A stretch of 64,000 nt of DNA from the NCBI RefSeq assembly GCF_900090325.1, contig NZ_FMHW01000002.1, positions 4,403,001 through 4,467,000 on the forward strand, written 5' to 3'. The notes under the pieces are model-generated. The model was not told the DNA's origin, did not search any database, and worked only from the letters and a program-made list of their open reading frames with translations. Positions 47,652 to 56,131 of this stretch are shown piece by piece. Every line of letters starts with the position of its first letter. The first letter of the stretch is position 1. The translations under genes were made by a program, and so were the position numbers. Source of the DNA: Micromonospora pallida. Lineage in GTDB: Bacteria > Actinomycetota > Actinomycetes > Mycobacteriales > Micromonosporaceae.

Positions 47652-48338
47652 ATGAGCGGTGTCGGCGTTCTCGACAAGGCGGTGGTCATCCTGGCCGCCT
47701 GCGTCGACGGCGCCAGCCTGGCCGAACTCGTTGATCGCACCAAGCTGCCGAGGGCCACGGCCCATCGGCTGGCGCAGGCGCTGGAAATCCACCGGATGCT
47801 CGTCCGGGACACACAGGGGCGGTGGCGACCGGGCCCGCGTCTCGGTGAGCTGGCCAACGCCGCGCCGGACGTCCTGCTGACCGCGGCCGAGCCACTGCTG
47901 GCCGCCCTGCGGGACGCCACGGGCGAAAGCGCCCAGCTCTACCTACGCCGAGCCGACGAACGGGTCTGCGTGGCCGCCGCCGAGCGCGCCAGCGGCCTGC
48001 GGGACACCGTCCCGGTCGGCTCGGTCCTGCCGATGACGGCGGGCTCGGCGGCCCAGATCCTGCTCGCCTGGGAGCCACCGGAGGCGGTCATGCCACTCCT
48101 GCCCCGGTCGAAGTTCACCGGCCGCACCCTGGCCGAGGTACGCCGCCGCGGCTGGGCGCAGAGCGTCGCGGAACGGGAGGCCGGTGTGGCGAGCGTCTCC
48201 GCCCCGATCCGGGACCGCACCGGGCGGGTGATCGCCGCGATCAGCATCTCCGGACCGATCGAACGCCTCGGTCGCCGCCCCGGCGAACGCCACGCCATGG
48301 CCGTGGTCCGAGCCGGCCAACGCCTCTCCGGCCTCTGA
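47652..48338 (+). CDS. IclR-family regulator, NdgR-like
   Basis: 228 aa from the ATG at 47652. The N-terminal winged helix is VLDKAVVILAACVDGASLAE and LPRATAHRLAQALEIHRML. The effector domain includes PVGSVLPMTAGSAAQILLAW and VSAPIRDRTGRVIAAISISG. The divergent position against leuCD matches NdgR, which controls leucine and other amino-acid genes in Streptomyces, and mycobacterial Rv2989. Confidence 0.88.
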   Translation: MSGVGVLDKAVVILAACVDGASLAELVDRTKLPRATAHRLAQALEIHRMLVRDTQGRWRPGPRLGELANAAPDVLLTAAEPLLAALRDATGESAQLYLRRADERVCVAAAERASGLRDTVPVGSVLPMTAGSAAQILLAWEPPEAVMPLLPRSKFTGRTLAEVRRRGWAQSVAEREAGVASVSAPIRDRTGRVIAAISISGPIERLGRRPGERHAMAVVRAGQRLSGL

Positions 48339-48386
48339 CCCACCCCACCCTGGCCGTCCAGCGGCGCCGCCGCCCTCTGTGGGCAG

Positions 48387-48456
48387 GCTGGGGTGGTAGC
48401 AGGGGTCCCCTGTTACCGCTTTTTGATGAGCAGGGGACCCCTGCAACCACCCCAGC
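48387..48456. repeat. Palindromic intergenic repeat, copy 2
   Basis: The 60-bp core (48392-48451) begins GGTGGTAGCAGGGGTCCCCT and ends in its near-complement; flanks extend the arms to GCTGGGG / CCCCAGC. The interior TACCGCTTTTTGATGAGCAG matches copy 1 closely. Part of the right arm (GCAACCACCCCAGC) is repeated again just downstream. It lies between the IclR gene and tRNA-Glu. Confidence 0.85.
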
Positions 48457-48603
48457 AGGCAGGTGCAACCACCCCAGCCGGCACACGGGCAGGCAAAGCC
48501 TGCGGGCGGGTAGGCGCGGGGCGGATCAGCGGCCGGTGCGAGAAGGCCGGGGATATACAGCGCGGCCCGGGCCACCTGGGGTGGACCGGGCCGTGTTGGT
48601 TGG

Positions 48604-48676
48604 TAGCCCCGACCGGATTCGAACCGGCGCTACCGCCTTGAGAGGGCGGCGTCCTGGGCCGCTAGACGACGGGGCC
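48604..48676 (-). tRNA. tRNA-Glu (CTC), copy 1
   Basis: 73 nt cloverleaf on the minus strand. It starts GGCCCCGTCGTCTAGCGGCC, has the anticodon loop CTCTCAA (anticodon CTC) on a CCGCC/GGCGG stem, a GGTTCGAATCC T-arm and acceptor end CGGGGCTA. CCA is not encoded. Confidence 0.95.
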
Positions 48677-48825
48677 AAGACTTTTCCTGCTTCACCACCC
48701 TGGTGGGCGGTGCCGCCGTAGTCTAACCATGTCCCCCGGGTCGGGTGTCGACCGGGTGGGACCGGGTAGTCTCGACAGAAGCGAAACAGCCCGCCCCACT
48801 GAAACGGGACGGACCGGTGACGCTG

Positions 48826-48898
48826 TAGCCCCGACCGGATTCGAACCGGCGCTACCGCCTTGAGAGGGCGGCGTCCTGGGCCGCTAGACGACGGGGCC
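48826..48898 (-). tRNA. tRNA-Glu (CTC), copy 2
   Basis: 73 nt, identical over its full length to the tRNA at 48604-48676, with the same anticodon CTC. The two are 149 nt apart and the flanks are not obviously duplicated. Confidence 0.95.
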
Positions 48899-49039
48899 AG
48901 AACTTTTTGTCGCATCTTCACCCTTGCGGGTGACGATGCTGCACTCTATCAGAGATCCACTTCACCGTCTCCATGTGGAGGCGGGAGGTGAACTCCACTA
49001 GAATCCAGCGTCCGAGGATCTGCCGAACCTCGGTTGCGC

Positions 49040-49110
49040 TGGGGTACCAGGACTCGAACCTAGACTAACTGAACCAGAATCAGTCGGGCTGCCAATTACC
49101 CCATACCCCA
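49040..49110 (-). tRNA. tRNA-Gln (CTG)
   Basis: 71 nt on the minus strand. It starts TGGGGTATGGGGTAATTGGC, has anticodon loop TTCTGGT (anticodon CTG) on an ACTGA/TCAGT stem, a GGTTCGAGTCC T-arm and acceptor end TACCCCA. Confidence 0.93.
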
Positions 49111-49112
49111 TT

Positions 49113-49174
49113 GGTGCTTCTCAGCACCGATCGCTTTGGTGCCTCTCGGCACCGGATCGGCACCTTGCGGCACC
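49113..49174. repeat. GGCACC hairpin cluster upstream of tRNA-Gln
   Basis: Two small hairpins with the same TCTC loop, GGTGCT-TCTC-AGCACC (49113-49128) and GGTGCC-TCTC-GGCACC (49138-49153), are followed by two direct GGCACC copies (49159-49164, 49169-49174). Role unknown; it covers the region where the tRNA-Gln promoter should be. Confidence 0.6.
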
Positions 49175-49261
49175 GGGGAGAAACTTTACTCCACCGGTGC
49201 CGGCAGGCCAAATCGGGTTACCGAAACCACCCCTGAGCTGCGGTTACACCCCTCACACCGG

Positions 49262-50065
49262 TCACCCGATCGGGACCACCGGGTTCGAGAGTTCGCCGAT
49301 CCCCTCGATACGTACGGTGACCGTATCCCCGTCCAGGAGCGGACTAACCCCGGCCGGGGTGCCGGTCAGCACGACGTCGCCGGGCAGCAGCGTCATCACG
49401 TGCGAGATGTACGACACCAGCGACGGCACGTCGAACACCATGTCCTTGGTCCGGCCGAGCTGACGGACCTCCATCTCCTCCGGGTCGCGGCCCACCTCGC
49501 ACCGGACCTCGAGGTCGCTGACGTCCAGTCCCGTCGTGATCCACGGCCCGAGCGGGCAGAACGAGTCGAAGCCCTTGGCCCGCGTCCACTGGCCGTCGCT
49601 GCGTTGCAGGTCACGCGCGGTCACGTCGTTTGCGCAGGTGTAGCCGAAGATGGCCCGCTCGGCGGCGGCCCGGTCGGCGCGACGGGCACCGGGCGGTCCG
49701 ATCACCACGGCGAGTTCCGCCTCGTGCTCGACCTGCCGGGAGAAGACCGGCAGCCGGATCGCGTCCCGAGGCCCGATGACGCTGGTGGACGGTTTGAGGA
49801 AGAGCAGCGGCTCCTTGGGCACCTCGCTGCCGTGCTCGGCGGCGTGCTCGGCGTAGTTTCGGCCGACGCAGACCACCTTGCTCGGCAGGATGGGCGAGAG
49901 CAACCGGACGTCCGAGAGGGCCCACCGGGCACCACTGAACTCGATCTTCCCGAACGGATGCCCCTCGATCTCGGCGATGGTGAGACCCTGCGATCCCGCC
50001 CCTGCCTCCCCCTCGACGGCTCCGAACGACATTCCCTTGGCATGAGCGAAACGAGCGATACGCAC
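49262..50065 (-). CDS. Fumarylacetoacetate hydrolase family protein
   Basis: 267 aa. The catalytic core shows VVCVGRNYAEHAAEHG, the metal ligands in RQVEHEAELAVVIG, YTCANDVTARDLQRSDGQW and LLPGDVVLTGTPAGV. The family hydrolyses or decarboxylates acylpyruvates and related diketo acids. A similar gene follows the tRNA/gltX region in mycobacteria (Rv2993c). GTG start. Confidence 0.88.
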   Translation of the reverse strand: MRIARFAHAKGMSFGAVEGEAGAGSQGLTIAEIEGHPFGKIEFSGARWALSDVRLLSPILPSKVVCVGRNYAEHAAEHGSEVPKEPLLFLKPSTSVIGPRDAIRLPVFSRQVEHEAELAVVIGPPGARRADRAAAERAIFGYTCANDVTARDLQRSDGQWTRAKGFDSFCPLGPWITTGLDVSDLEVRCEVGRDPEEMEVRQLGRTKDMVFDVPSLVSYISHVMTLLPGDVVLTGTPAGVSPLLDGDTVTVRIEGIGELSNPVVPIG

Positions 50066-50213
50066 GTTGCCAATCTAACCCGTTGCGCAGGCCACGGGCG
50101 GTCGCCACAGGTGTCGCAGGGTAGCGGTGCCGTTGGGCGGCCGGGTCGGGTTCGGCACTTCCCACCCTCCCGGGACGACCGCGCCCCTAGCGTCGGCCCG
50201 GGAGGTGGTTCGT

Positions 50214-51743
50214 ATGCCCGCGTCAACACGACCCCACCGGACCCTCGCGGTGCTCGTCCACGGCCTCGGTGTCCTCGCCGCGCTGACGGCGTTGCCGACG
50301 CCCGACGCGCCGTCTGCGGCGACGACACCGGCGACGGTCGCACCCGGGTCACCGCCGGCGCGCACGGCCACGGCGGAGCCAGCTCCATCGCCGACAGTCG
50401 GACCGTCGGCCACGGCGGAACCCACCCCGCCGCCGACGGCCGGGCCGGCGGCCCCGGCGACCGCTGGGCGCGCGGCGGCCGCGGTGCCCGCGCGAGCCAC
50501 CCCGGGGACCCCGGCCACCGGACCATCGGCCTCAGCGGGCACCTCGGCCGCACCGGGTACGCAGGCTCCATCGGGAACCCAGGCCCCAGCGGGTACGCCG
50601 GGCGCGGTGCCACCGGGCGCGATGCCACCGGGCGCGGCGCCGAAGGTCCGGGTGAACGTCGCTCCGGCCAGCACCCCGGCCCCGGCGTACCGGATCGAGG
50701 TACGCAACGACGGCAACGCGCCGGTCGTCACCACGGTGCGGCAGGAACTGCCGCCGGGCACGTCGGCGACCACGGTCACCGGCGGAGGCCGGGCGACCCC
50801 GCCGGTCGGGCGGACCGGACCGGCCGAGATCACCTGGCGGCTCACCCTGCCGGCCCGGAGCACCACGACGGTGCACACCGCGCTGACCGCCGTCCCGGAC
50901 CGGCTGCTGACCGCGCCGGCCTGTGCCTTCGCCAGCAACGGCGAGCAGCCGTACGACTGCGCGACGGCAACCTGGCGGCAGGTCGCAGACCCCGTGGCCA
51001 AGGACGAGTCGACGCCGCTCTGGCAGCGGCCCGGCAGCGCGCTGGTCGCGGGCGCGGTGCTGCTGCCGGCGCTGGCCGGCACGGGCTGGTGGATGCTGCG
51101 TCGACGGCGCGGACGGGCCGGCCAGACAGCCGGTGGGCGCACCGTCCCGGACGCCACCGGAGGACCCGCCGCGCAGGGCACGCTGTACCCGCGTCCGGCG
51201 GTGCCGCCGCCGGCGTACCGCCGACGCCGGCCGCCGGTCTGGCTGGTGGTGGGGGTGGCCGTGGCGGCCCTCGTCGGTACGGTCGGCGCGGCGGCCTGGA
51301 CCGCGACCACCCGGGTCGCCGCGATCGACACCGACGCCAAGCCCACCAGCGGCGCCTGGACCGGGCAGGGACATGCCGGGCCGCTCGGAACGCCGCTGCG
51401 GGAGGCCGCGTTCGAGTTCACGGTCTACCGGATGGCCTGCGCCGGGTCGACGGACCATCGGCGCTGCCAGGCCACGGTCGGGGTGCGCAATCTCACCTCG
51501 CGGCAGCAGGTCTGGCACGGGGAACTCCAGCGGGCGTACCTGCCGGACGGCAAGTGGGTCAACGCCGACGAGCCGGCCACCCGGGCGGCCAACCAGGGGC
51601 GGGACGTCTTCGCCGAGCCGGTGGCGGCGGACCAGCGGATGCTGGTGCCGTTGGTCTTCACGGTCCAGGGGGCACAGCCGCCGAGCCAGGTGGAACTGCG
51701 CAGCGGGGTGTTCTCGGCCGGGGTCCGGGTGGACGTGCCCTGA
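50214..51743 (+). CDS. Secreted/membrane protein with Pro-Ala-Thr stalk, function unknown
   Basis: 509 aa. The ATG at 50214 has GGAGG eight bases upstream. It has a signal-like segment (8-30), then a Pro/Ala/Thr/Gly-rich stretch (31-140), a beta-rich DUF11-like domain (142-255; YRIEVRNDGNAPVVTTVRQE), a first membrane helix (SALVAGAVLLPALAGTGWWM), an Arg-rich cytoplasmic loop, a second helix (VWLVVGVAVAALVGTVGAAA) and an outside C-terminal domain with two cysteines. No enzymatic motif seen. Confidence 0.7.
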   Translation: MPASTRPHRTLAVLVHGLGVLAALTALPTPDAPSAATTPATVAPGSPPARTATAEPAPSPTVGPSATAEPTPPPTAGPAAPATAGRAAAAVPARATPGTPATGPSASAGTSAAPGTQAPSGTQAPAGTPGAVPPGAMPPGAAPKVRVNVAPASTPAPAYRIEVRNDGNAPVVTTVRQELPPGTSATTVTGGGRATPPVGRTGPAEITWRLTLPARSTTTVHTALTAVPDRLLTAPACAFASNGEQPYDCATATWRQVADPVAKDESTPLWQRPGSALVAGAVLLPALAGTGWWMLRRRRGRAGQTAGGRTVPDATGGPAAQGTLYPRPAVPPPAYRRRRPPVWLVVGVAVAALVGTVGAAAWTATTRVAAIDTDAKPTSGAWTGQGHAGPLGTPLREAAFEFTVYRMACAGSTDHRRCQATVGVRNLTSRQQVWHGELQRAYLPDGKWVNADEPATRAANQGRDVFAEPVAADQRMLVPLVFTVQGAQPPSQVELRSGVFSAGVRVDVP

Positions 51744-51778
51744 CGGCGGGGCGGGGCGGCGGTCGTACCCTGGGGTCC

Positions 51779-52639
51779 GTGACCGCCGCCCTCGCCACCG
51801 TGCTCGACGCGCCGACCTGGCGGGCCCGCCGGCAGGCGCACGAGGAACGGGTCGACGCCTGGCTGGCCCCGCACCTGGCCCGGCGGCGCGGTGGCGTACG
51901 GCACCCGGTGGAGGACTTCCTCTTCACCTACTACTCTCACCGGCCGGCACAGTTGCGCCGCTGGCATCCCGGAGCCAGGGTGGAGCTGCGGGACGCCGAC
52001 CCGGCCGAGTTCGGCCCGGACTACCGCGCCACCGCCTCCGGGGTCACTCTCGACACCGATGCCGTACGGGCCCGTCGCGCCGCCTCGGCGGACTGGATCC
52101 GGGACCTGCTGGCCGCGACGGCGGGACGGCCGGCGCACCTCGGCTGCTTCGGCATGCACGAGTGGGCGATGGTCTACCGGCAGACCCAGGACGAGGTACG
52201 CCACAACCACTGGCCGCTGCGGCTCGGGCCGGAGCGGACCGCCGCCGTCGTCGAGGAGCGCGGCGTACGGTGCAGCCACTTCGACGCGTACCGGTTCTTC
52301 ACCGCGCCGGCCCGGCCGCTGAACGTGCTCACCCCGACCCGGGAGAGCCAGCACGACCTGGAACAGCCGGGCTGCCTACACGCCAACATGGACCTCTACA
52401 AGTGGGCGTACAAGCTCTCGCCCCTGGTCCCCGCGGAGCTGGTGGCGGACTGCTTCGCGCTGGCGCGGGAGATCCGGACGCTGGACATGCGGGCCTCGCC
52501 GTACGATCTCGCCGCACTCGGGTACCCACCGGTCCGGGTCGAGACGCCGGAGGGACGTGCCGAGTACGTCACCGCCCAGCGCGGCTTCGCCGAGCGGGCC
52601 GCCGCGCTCCGCGCCCGCCTGCTCGCCGCCCTGGCGTGA
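51779..52639 (+). CDS. Conserved actinobacterial protein, often labelled 3-methyladenine DNA glycosylase
   Basis: 286 aa. Conserved-looking blocks are ARRQAHEERVDAWLAPHLAR, HPVEDFLFTYYSHRPAQLRR, HLGCFGMHEWAMVYRQTQDE and CLHANMDLYKWAYKLSPL, rich in His, Trp and Tyr. From memory, database relatives carry the glycosylase label, but I see neither a helix-hairpin-helix-G/P-D nor an Mpg fold signature, so the function should be treated as unknown. No ribosome site; TACCCT ends seven bases before the GTG. Confidence 0.75.
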   Translation: MTAALATVLDAPTWRARRQAHEERVDAWLAPHLARRRGGVRHPVEDFLFTYYSHRPAQLRRWHPGARVELRDADPAEFGPDYRATASGVTLDTDAVRARRAASADWIRDLLAATAGRPAHLGCFGMHEWAMVYRQTQDEVRHNHWPLRLGPERTAAVVEERGVRCSHFDAYRFFTAPARPLNVLTPTRESQHDLEQPGCLHANMDLYKWAYKLSPLVPAELVADCFALAREIRTLDMRASPYDLAALGYPPVRVETPEGRAEYVTAQRGFAERAAALRARLLAALA

Positions 52640-52657
52640 CCCGGTACGCCGGTTCCG

Positions 52658-53404
52658 TCATCCCTCCGGGTGGCCCCGGTGTGCCGCCCACTCGGGGGCC
52701 AGGATGGACATGACCGTCGCGTCCACCCAGCGGTCGTCGTCCCGCAACGCGTCCCGCAGCACGCCCTCGGCGACGAACCCGACCTTCTCGTAGACCCGCC
52801 GGGCCCGGGGGTTGAAGTGGTACACCTCCAGCGAGATCCGGTGCAGGCCGAGCCGTTCGAAGCCGTGGCCGACGATGAGGCGTACCGCCTCGGTGCCGAG
52901 GCCACGGTCGCGTCCGCCGGGACCGATCAGGGTCCGGAAGTTGCAGCTACGGTTGTGCGCGTCCCATTGGTTGAGCACCACCTCACCGACACAGGCGCCG
53001 GTCGCGCGGTCGACCACCGCCAGGTCGAGCCGGTCGGTCTGCGCGTTGCGGGTGTCGTACCAGTGAACCAGTTTCTCCTCGCTGTGCTGCCGGCCGGCGA
53101 TGCCGGTCAGCCGGATCACCTCCGGATCGGCATGGGCGACCCGCAGTTCGAGCAGGTCGCCGTCGAGGAAGGGTCGCAGCAGCACCCGCTTCCCGGTCAG
53201 GGTGGGTTTGTCCGCGAAGTCAGGGACGCGCTCCGGCGCGACGGTCGCAGGCTCGGAAGCGGCAGTCGGTGACGGCACGGCGGTCGCGGGCCGGGGAGCG
53301 GCAGTCGGTGGCGACGCGACGGTCACACGCTCGGGAGCGGCAGGCACAGGCTCGGCAGCGGCAGGCGTGGTCGGGGACGCGGCGATCGGTGGCTCGGTGT
53401 GCAT
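52658..53404 (-). CDS. RimJ/RimL-type GNAT acetyltransferase with low-complexity leader
   Basis: 248 aa from the ATG at 53404. Residues 1-65 are a repetitive Ala/Pro/Thr/Val/Glu stretch (APERV, PTAA and PATA motifs). The GNAT domain shows RVLLRPFLDGDLLELRVAHA, NFRTLIGPGGRDRGLGTEAV (acetyl-CoA loop) and HRISLEVYHFNPRARRVYEK. Likely acts on a protein N-terminus or small molecule. Confidence 0.82.
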   Translation of the reverse strand: MHTEPPIAASPTTPAAAEPVPAAPERVTVASPPTAAPRPATAVPSPTAASEPATVAPERVPDFADKPTLTGKRVLLRPFLDGDLLELRVAHADPEVIRLTGIAGRQHSEEKLVHWYDTRNAQTDRLDLAVVDRATGACVGEVVLNQWDAHNRSCNFRTLIGPGGRDRGLGTEAVRLIVGHGFERLGLHRISLEVYHFNPRARRVYEKVGFVAEGVLRDALRDDDRWVDATVMSILAPEWAAHRGHPEG

Positions 53405-53474
53405 TCGGCCGATCCTCGTCGGCGCGGTCCGGACCGCCAACCGGGTTTCCCGGGCCGGGCGGCGCGGACGCGGG

Positions 53475-53900
53475 TCAGTCGCCGTCCGCCCGACGGTTGC
53501 GTTTGACCTGCGAGCGACGCTTCTTCTCGTCCAACCGGCGTTGCTTCGCTGCCCGGGACGGTCGGGTCGGCCGACGCGGTGGCGGCGGTGGGGCGACCGC
53601 CTCGCGCAGCAGCGCGGCCATCCGTTCGCGGGCCGCCTCCCGGTTGGCGAGCTGCGCCCGGTGCTCGCTGGCAGCCACGGTGAGGACCCCGTCGACCAAC
53701 CGGTTGGCGAGCCGCTGGAGGGCCCGCTCGCGCAGGTACGGCGGGAGGCTCGGCGAGGCGGCGAGGTCGAAGCTCAGCTCGACCCGGGAGTCGGTGGTGT
53801 TGACGCCCTGGCCGCCCGGCCCGGACGACCGGGAGAACCGTTCCCGCAACTCCGCCTCGGGCACCACCAGTCGGTCGCTCACCCGCAGTCCGTCGTCCAT
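53475..53900 (-). CDS. arfB: Alternative ribosome-rescue factor ArfB (peptidyl-tRNA hydrolase)
   Basis: 141 aa from the ATG at 53900. The release-factor-like core has RSSGPGGQGVNTTDSRVEL with the catalytic GGQ, and the basic C-terminal tail (KQRRLDEKKRRSQVKRNRR) fits the mRNA channel in ArfB/YaeJ. It frees ribosomes stalled on truncated mRNA. TAGCCT ends seven bases before the ATG with no Shine-Dalgarno. Confidence 0.93.
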   Translation of the reverse strand: MDDGLRVSDRLVVPEAELRERFSRSSGPGGQGVNTTDSRVELSFDLAASPSLPPYLRERALQRLANRLVDGVLTVAASEHRAQLANREAARERMAALLREAVAPPPPPRRPTRPSRAAKQRRLDEKKRRSQVKRNRRADGD

Positions 53901-53999
53901 AGTCCCGAGGCTAGTCGGCGACACGACGGGAACGCCCGCCTGTTTCGGCCGGTCCCGCGCGTCCGGCTGTCGAGCCGGCCGGTGGTGATCCACGCGGTA

Positions 54000-54047
54000 T
54001 GCGGCATGTCGGGGTGTCTCGCCCGGCGGACACCCCGACATGCCGCA
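54000..54047 (-). terminator. 19-bp perfect hairpin after the protease gene
   Basis: Arms 54000-54018 and 54029-54047 (TGCGGCATGTCGGGGTGTC and complement) pair perfectly around a 10-base loop. It begins 12 nt after the protease stop, so it is a probable terminator. Confidence 0.7.
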
Positions 54048-54058
54048 ACTCGCGTCAG

Positions 54059-54925
54059 TCAGCCGCCCCGGCCGATGATCGTGTCGGCGGTGTGCTGGAC
54101 CTGGTCGATCGGGATGGCGAAGCCGATGCCGATCGAGCCGTTGCCGTCGATGGTGGCGATCGCGGTGTTCACCCCGACCACCTCGCCCCGGGCGTTGACC
54201 AGCGGGCCCCCCGAGTTACCGGGGTTGATCGAGGCATCGGTCTGCACCGCCGTGTGCCGGTTGTCGCCGAGCCGTACCTGGCGGTCCAGGGCGCTGACGA
54301 TGCCGGCGGTCACGGTGCCGGAGAGGCCGAGCGGGGAGCCGACGGCCAGCACCGGCTCGCCGACCCGGGTGGTGCCCGCTTTCGCCAGCGGCAGCGGGGC
54401 CAGCCCGGCCGAGGACGGCACCCGCAGCACCGCCAGGTCACTGCGCGGCTCCCGACCGACCACCTGGGCCGGAAGGCGGCGGCCGTCGGGCAGTTCCACG
54501 GTCACCGTCCCGCTGCCGCCCTGGGCCAGGATGTGGTCGTTGGTGATGATGTGCTGTTGGTCGTCGACCGCGAAACCGGAGCCGGTCGCGCCCCGGCCCG
54601 AACCGTTGCCGACCAGCACCGACACCACCCCGGGCACGGTCCGCTCGGCGGCGGCGACCAACTCCGCCGGAACCGGCGCCGCCGAGGCCGCCGGCGGGTC
54701 GGTCATCTCGTCCAGGTTGGCCACCCAGCCACCGGCCACCGCTCCGGAGGCGGTGGACAGGGCCACCACCGCCGCCGCGAGGACGAGCAGCCGCCCGGTG
54801 CCACCCGGGATGGACCGGTCCGTCCCGGGCACGGGTACGTCGCCGCGGGGACGCCCGTCCGGGTCCAGTTCGGGTGAGACGAACCAGGGTCCGCGCGGCT
54901 CGCCGAGTCCGGTCTGCACCGCCAT
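54059..54925 (-). CDS. Trypsin-like S1C serine protease, membrane anchored, no PDZ
   Basis: 288 aa. The ATG follows GAGGAGG. Residues 1-40 are cytoplasmic, 44-66 a membrane helix (LLVLAAAVVALSTASGAVAG), and 85-285 the protease. The triad is H in HIITNDHILA, D in REPRSDLAVLRV and S in DASINPGNSGGPLV. DegP/HtrA relatives have a PDZ domain; here the protein ends right after the protease fold. Extracytoplasmic quality-control role is likely. Confidence 0.88.
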   Translation of the reverse strand: MAVQTGLGEPRGPWFVSPELDPDGRPRGDVPVPGTDRSIPGGTGRLLVLAAAVVALSTASGAVAGGWVANLDEMTDPPAASAAPVPAELVAAAERTVPGVVSVLVGNGSGRGATGSGFAVDDQQHIITNDHILAQGGSGTVTVELPDGRRLPAQVVGREPRSDLAVLRVPSSAGLAPLPLAKAGTTRVGEPVLAVGSPLGLSGTVTAGIVSALDRQVRLGDNRHTAVQTDASINPGNSGGPLVNARGEVVGVNTAIATIDGNGSIGIGFAIPIDQVQHTADTIIGRGG

Positions 54926-54980
54926 ACGTCCTCCTCACGTGAAGTCCGCTCCTGCCGTCCGCCCAGCGCCGGCCACTCAA

Positions 54981-55175
54981 GTCCGCTGGTCGTTCCAGGG
55001 CCGCTGGCCGTTCCAAAGCTGCTGGCCGTTCCAAGGCTGCTGGCCGCCTCAAGGCCAGACCGCTCGGGACCGCCGACCGTCTCAAGGCCACCGGCCGCTT
55101 TCAGCGCCACCGACCGCTCGGGACCGCCGGCCGTTTCAGGGCCACCGGCCGTCTCAGAGCCACCGGCCGTTTCAG
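54981..55175. repeat. 18-bp degenerate tandem array extending from the VWA gene stop codon
   Basis: About eleven 18-bp units with consensus GGCCACCGGCCGTTTCAG tile this interval with only one irregular unit. The last unit (55158-55175) contains the VWA gene stop (55172-55174). Read on the minus strand the array is in frame and contains several TGA codons at the equivalent position. It occupies most of the gap between the VWA gene and the protease start. Confidence 0.85.
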
Positions 55176-56131
55176 GGAAGCCGGGAGAACCACCGCATCG
55201 AGCCTGCTGCCGCGCCCAGGGCGAACATCAGGCCGAGCCCGATGAACCGGGCCGACACGTCCTGCCGCACCGTCCGGTATCCGACCGAGGTGCCGATGTC
55301 CTCGTAGACGGCACGTAGTTCGTCGCTCGTGGTCGCCTCGTGGAAGCCACCACCGGTCTCCTTCGCGACCGCCCGCAGGGTCTGCCCGTCGACCGGCACC
55401 TGGATCGGCCGGCCGCCCCGGTCCACGAACCCGCGCGGGGTACCGAACGAGATCGTGTGCACCGGCACCTTGGCCGACACCGCGTCCCCGGCCGCCTCGA
55501 TCGGGTCCTTGCCGGAGGTGTTCGCCCCGTCCGAGAGCAGGATGATCCGGGCCGGAGGCGGATCCTTCGCCGCCTGGCTGTCGAGCGCCCGGACCGCGCC
55601 GAGGGAGGTGTTGATCGCCTCGCCGATCGCGGTGCCCTGGACCCCGGTGGCGCCCTCGACGAGCCGTTCGATCCCCTCGTGCAGGGCCTCCCGGTCGGTG
55701 CCCGGCGGCACCAGTACGGCGGCGCTGCCGGCGAAGGCGACCAGTCCGACGTTGAACTCATCGGGCAGGCCGTCGACGAAACGTCGGGCCGACTGCTTGG
55801 CGGCGGTCAACCGGTCCGGGTCGACGTCGGTGGCGAGCATCGACGTGGACACGTCCACCGCCACCATCACGGTGGCCCGTTCCCGGGGCACCCGCACCTC
55901 GGCGGTCGGCCGGGCGAACCCGACCACCAGCAGGGCCAGCATGGACAGGAAGAGCCCGGCCGGCAGGTGCCGCCGCCAGGTCGGTCGCTGCGGCGCGACC
56001 CGGTCGAGCAGCCGCAGGTTGGTGAAGCGTACGGCGTAGCGGCTGTGCCGACGCTGCGCCAGCACGTACGCCACGACCAGCGCGAGCACACCGAGCAGCA
56101 GCCAGAGCCGGGCCGGAGACTGCCAGATCAC
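55172..56131 (-). CDS. VWA-domain membrane protein (BatA-like)
   Basis: 319 aa from the GTG at 56131, preceded by GGAGGTGG. Two N-terminal membrane helices (8-25 and about 57-76), a von Willebrand A domain with the MIDAS motif VAVDVSTSMLATDVDPDRLT, and a C-terminal helix (FIGLGLMFALGAAAGSMRWF). It is the third gene of the MoxR-DUF58-VWA operon and its GTG overlaps the DUF58 stop as GTGA. Such proteins act as metal-dependent adaptors for MoxR ATPases. Confidence 0.9.
   Translation of the reverse strand: MIWQSPARLWLLLGVLALVVAYVLAQRRHSRYAVRFTNLRLLDRVAPQRPTWRRHLPAGLFLSMLALLVVGFARPTAEVRVPRERATVMVAVDVSTSMLATDVDPDRLTAAKQSARRFVDGLPDEFNVGLVAFAGSAAVLVPPGTDREALHEGIERLVEGATGVQGTAIGEAINTSLGAVRALDSQAAKDPPPARIILLSDGANTSGKDPIEAAGDAVSAKVPVHTISFGTPRGFVDRGGRPIQVPVDGQTLRAVAKETGGGFHEATTSDELRAVYEDIGTSVGYRTVRQDVSARFIGLGLMFALGAAAGSMRWFSRLP

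Noticed and set aside
49136..52639. 1167-aa plus-strand frame across several genes
   Set aside because: Most is shadow of other frames; only the last 286 residues from 51779 are a real gene.
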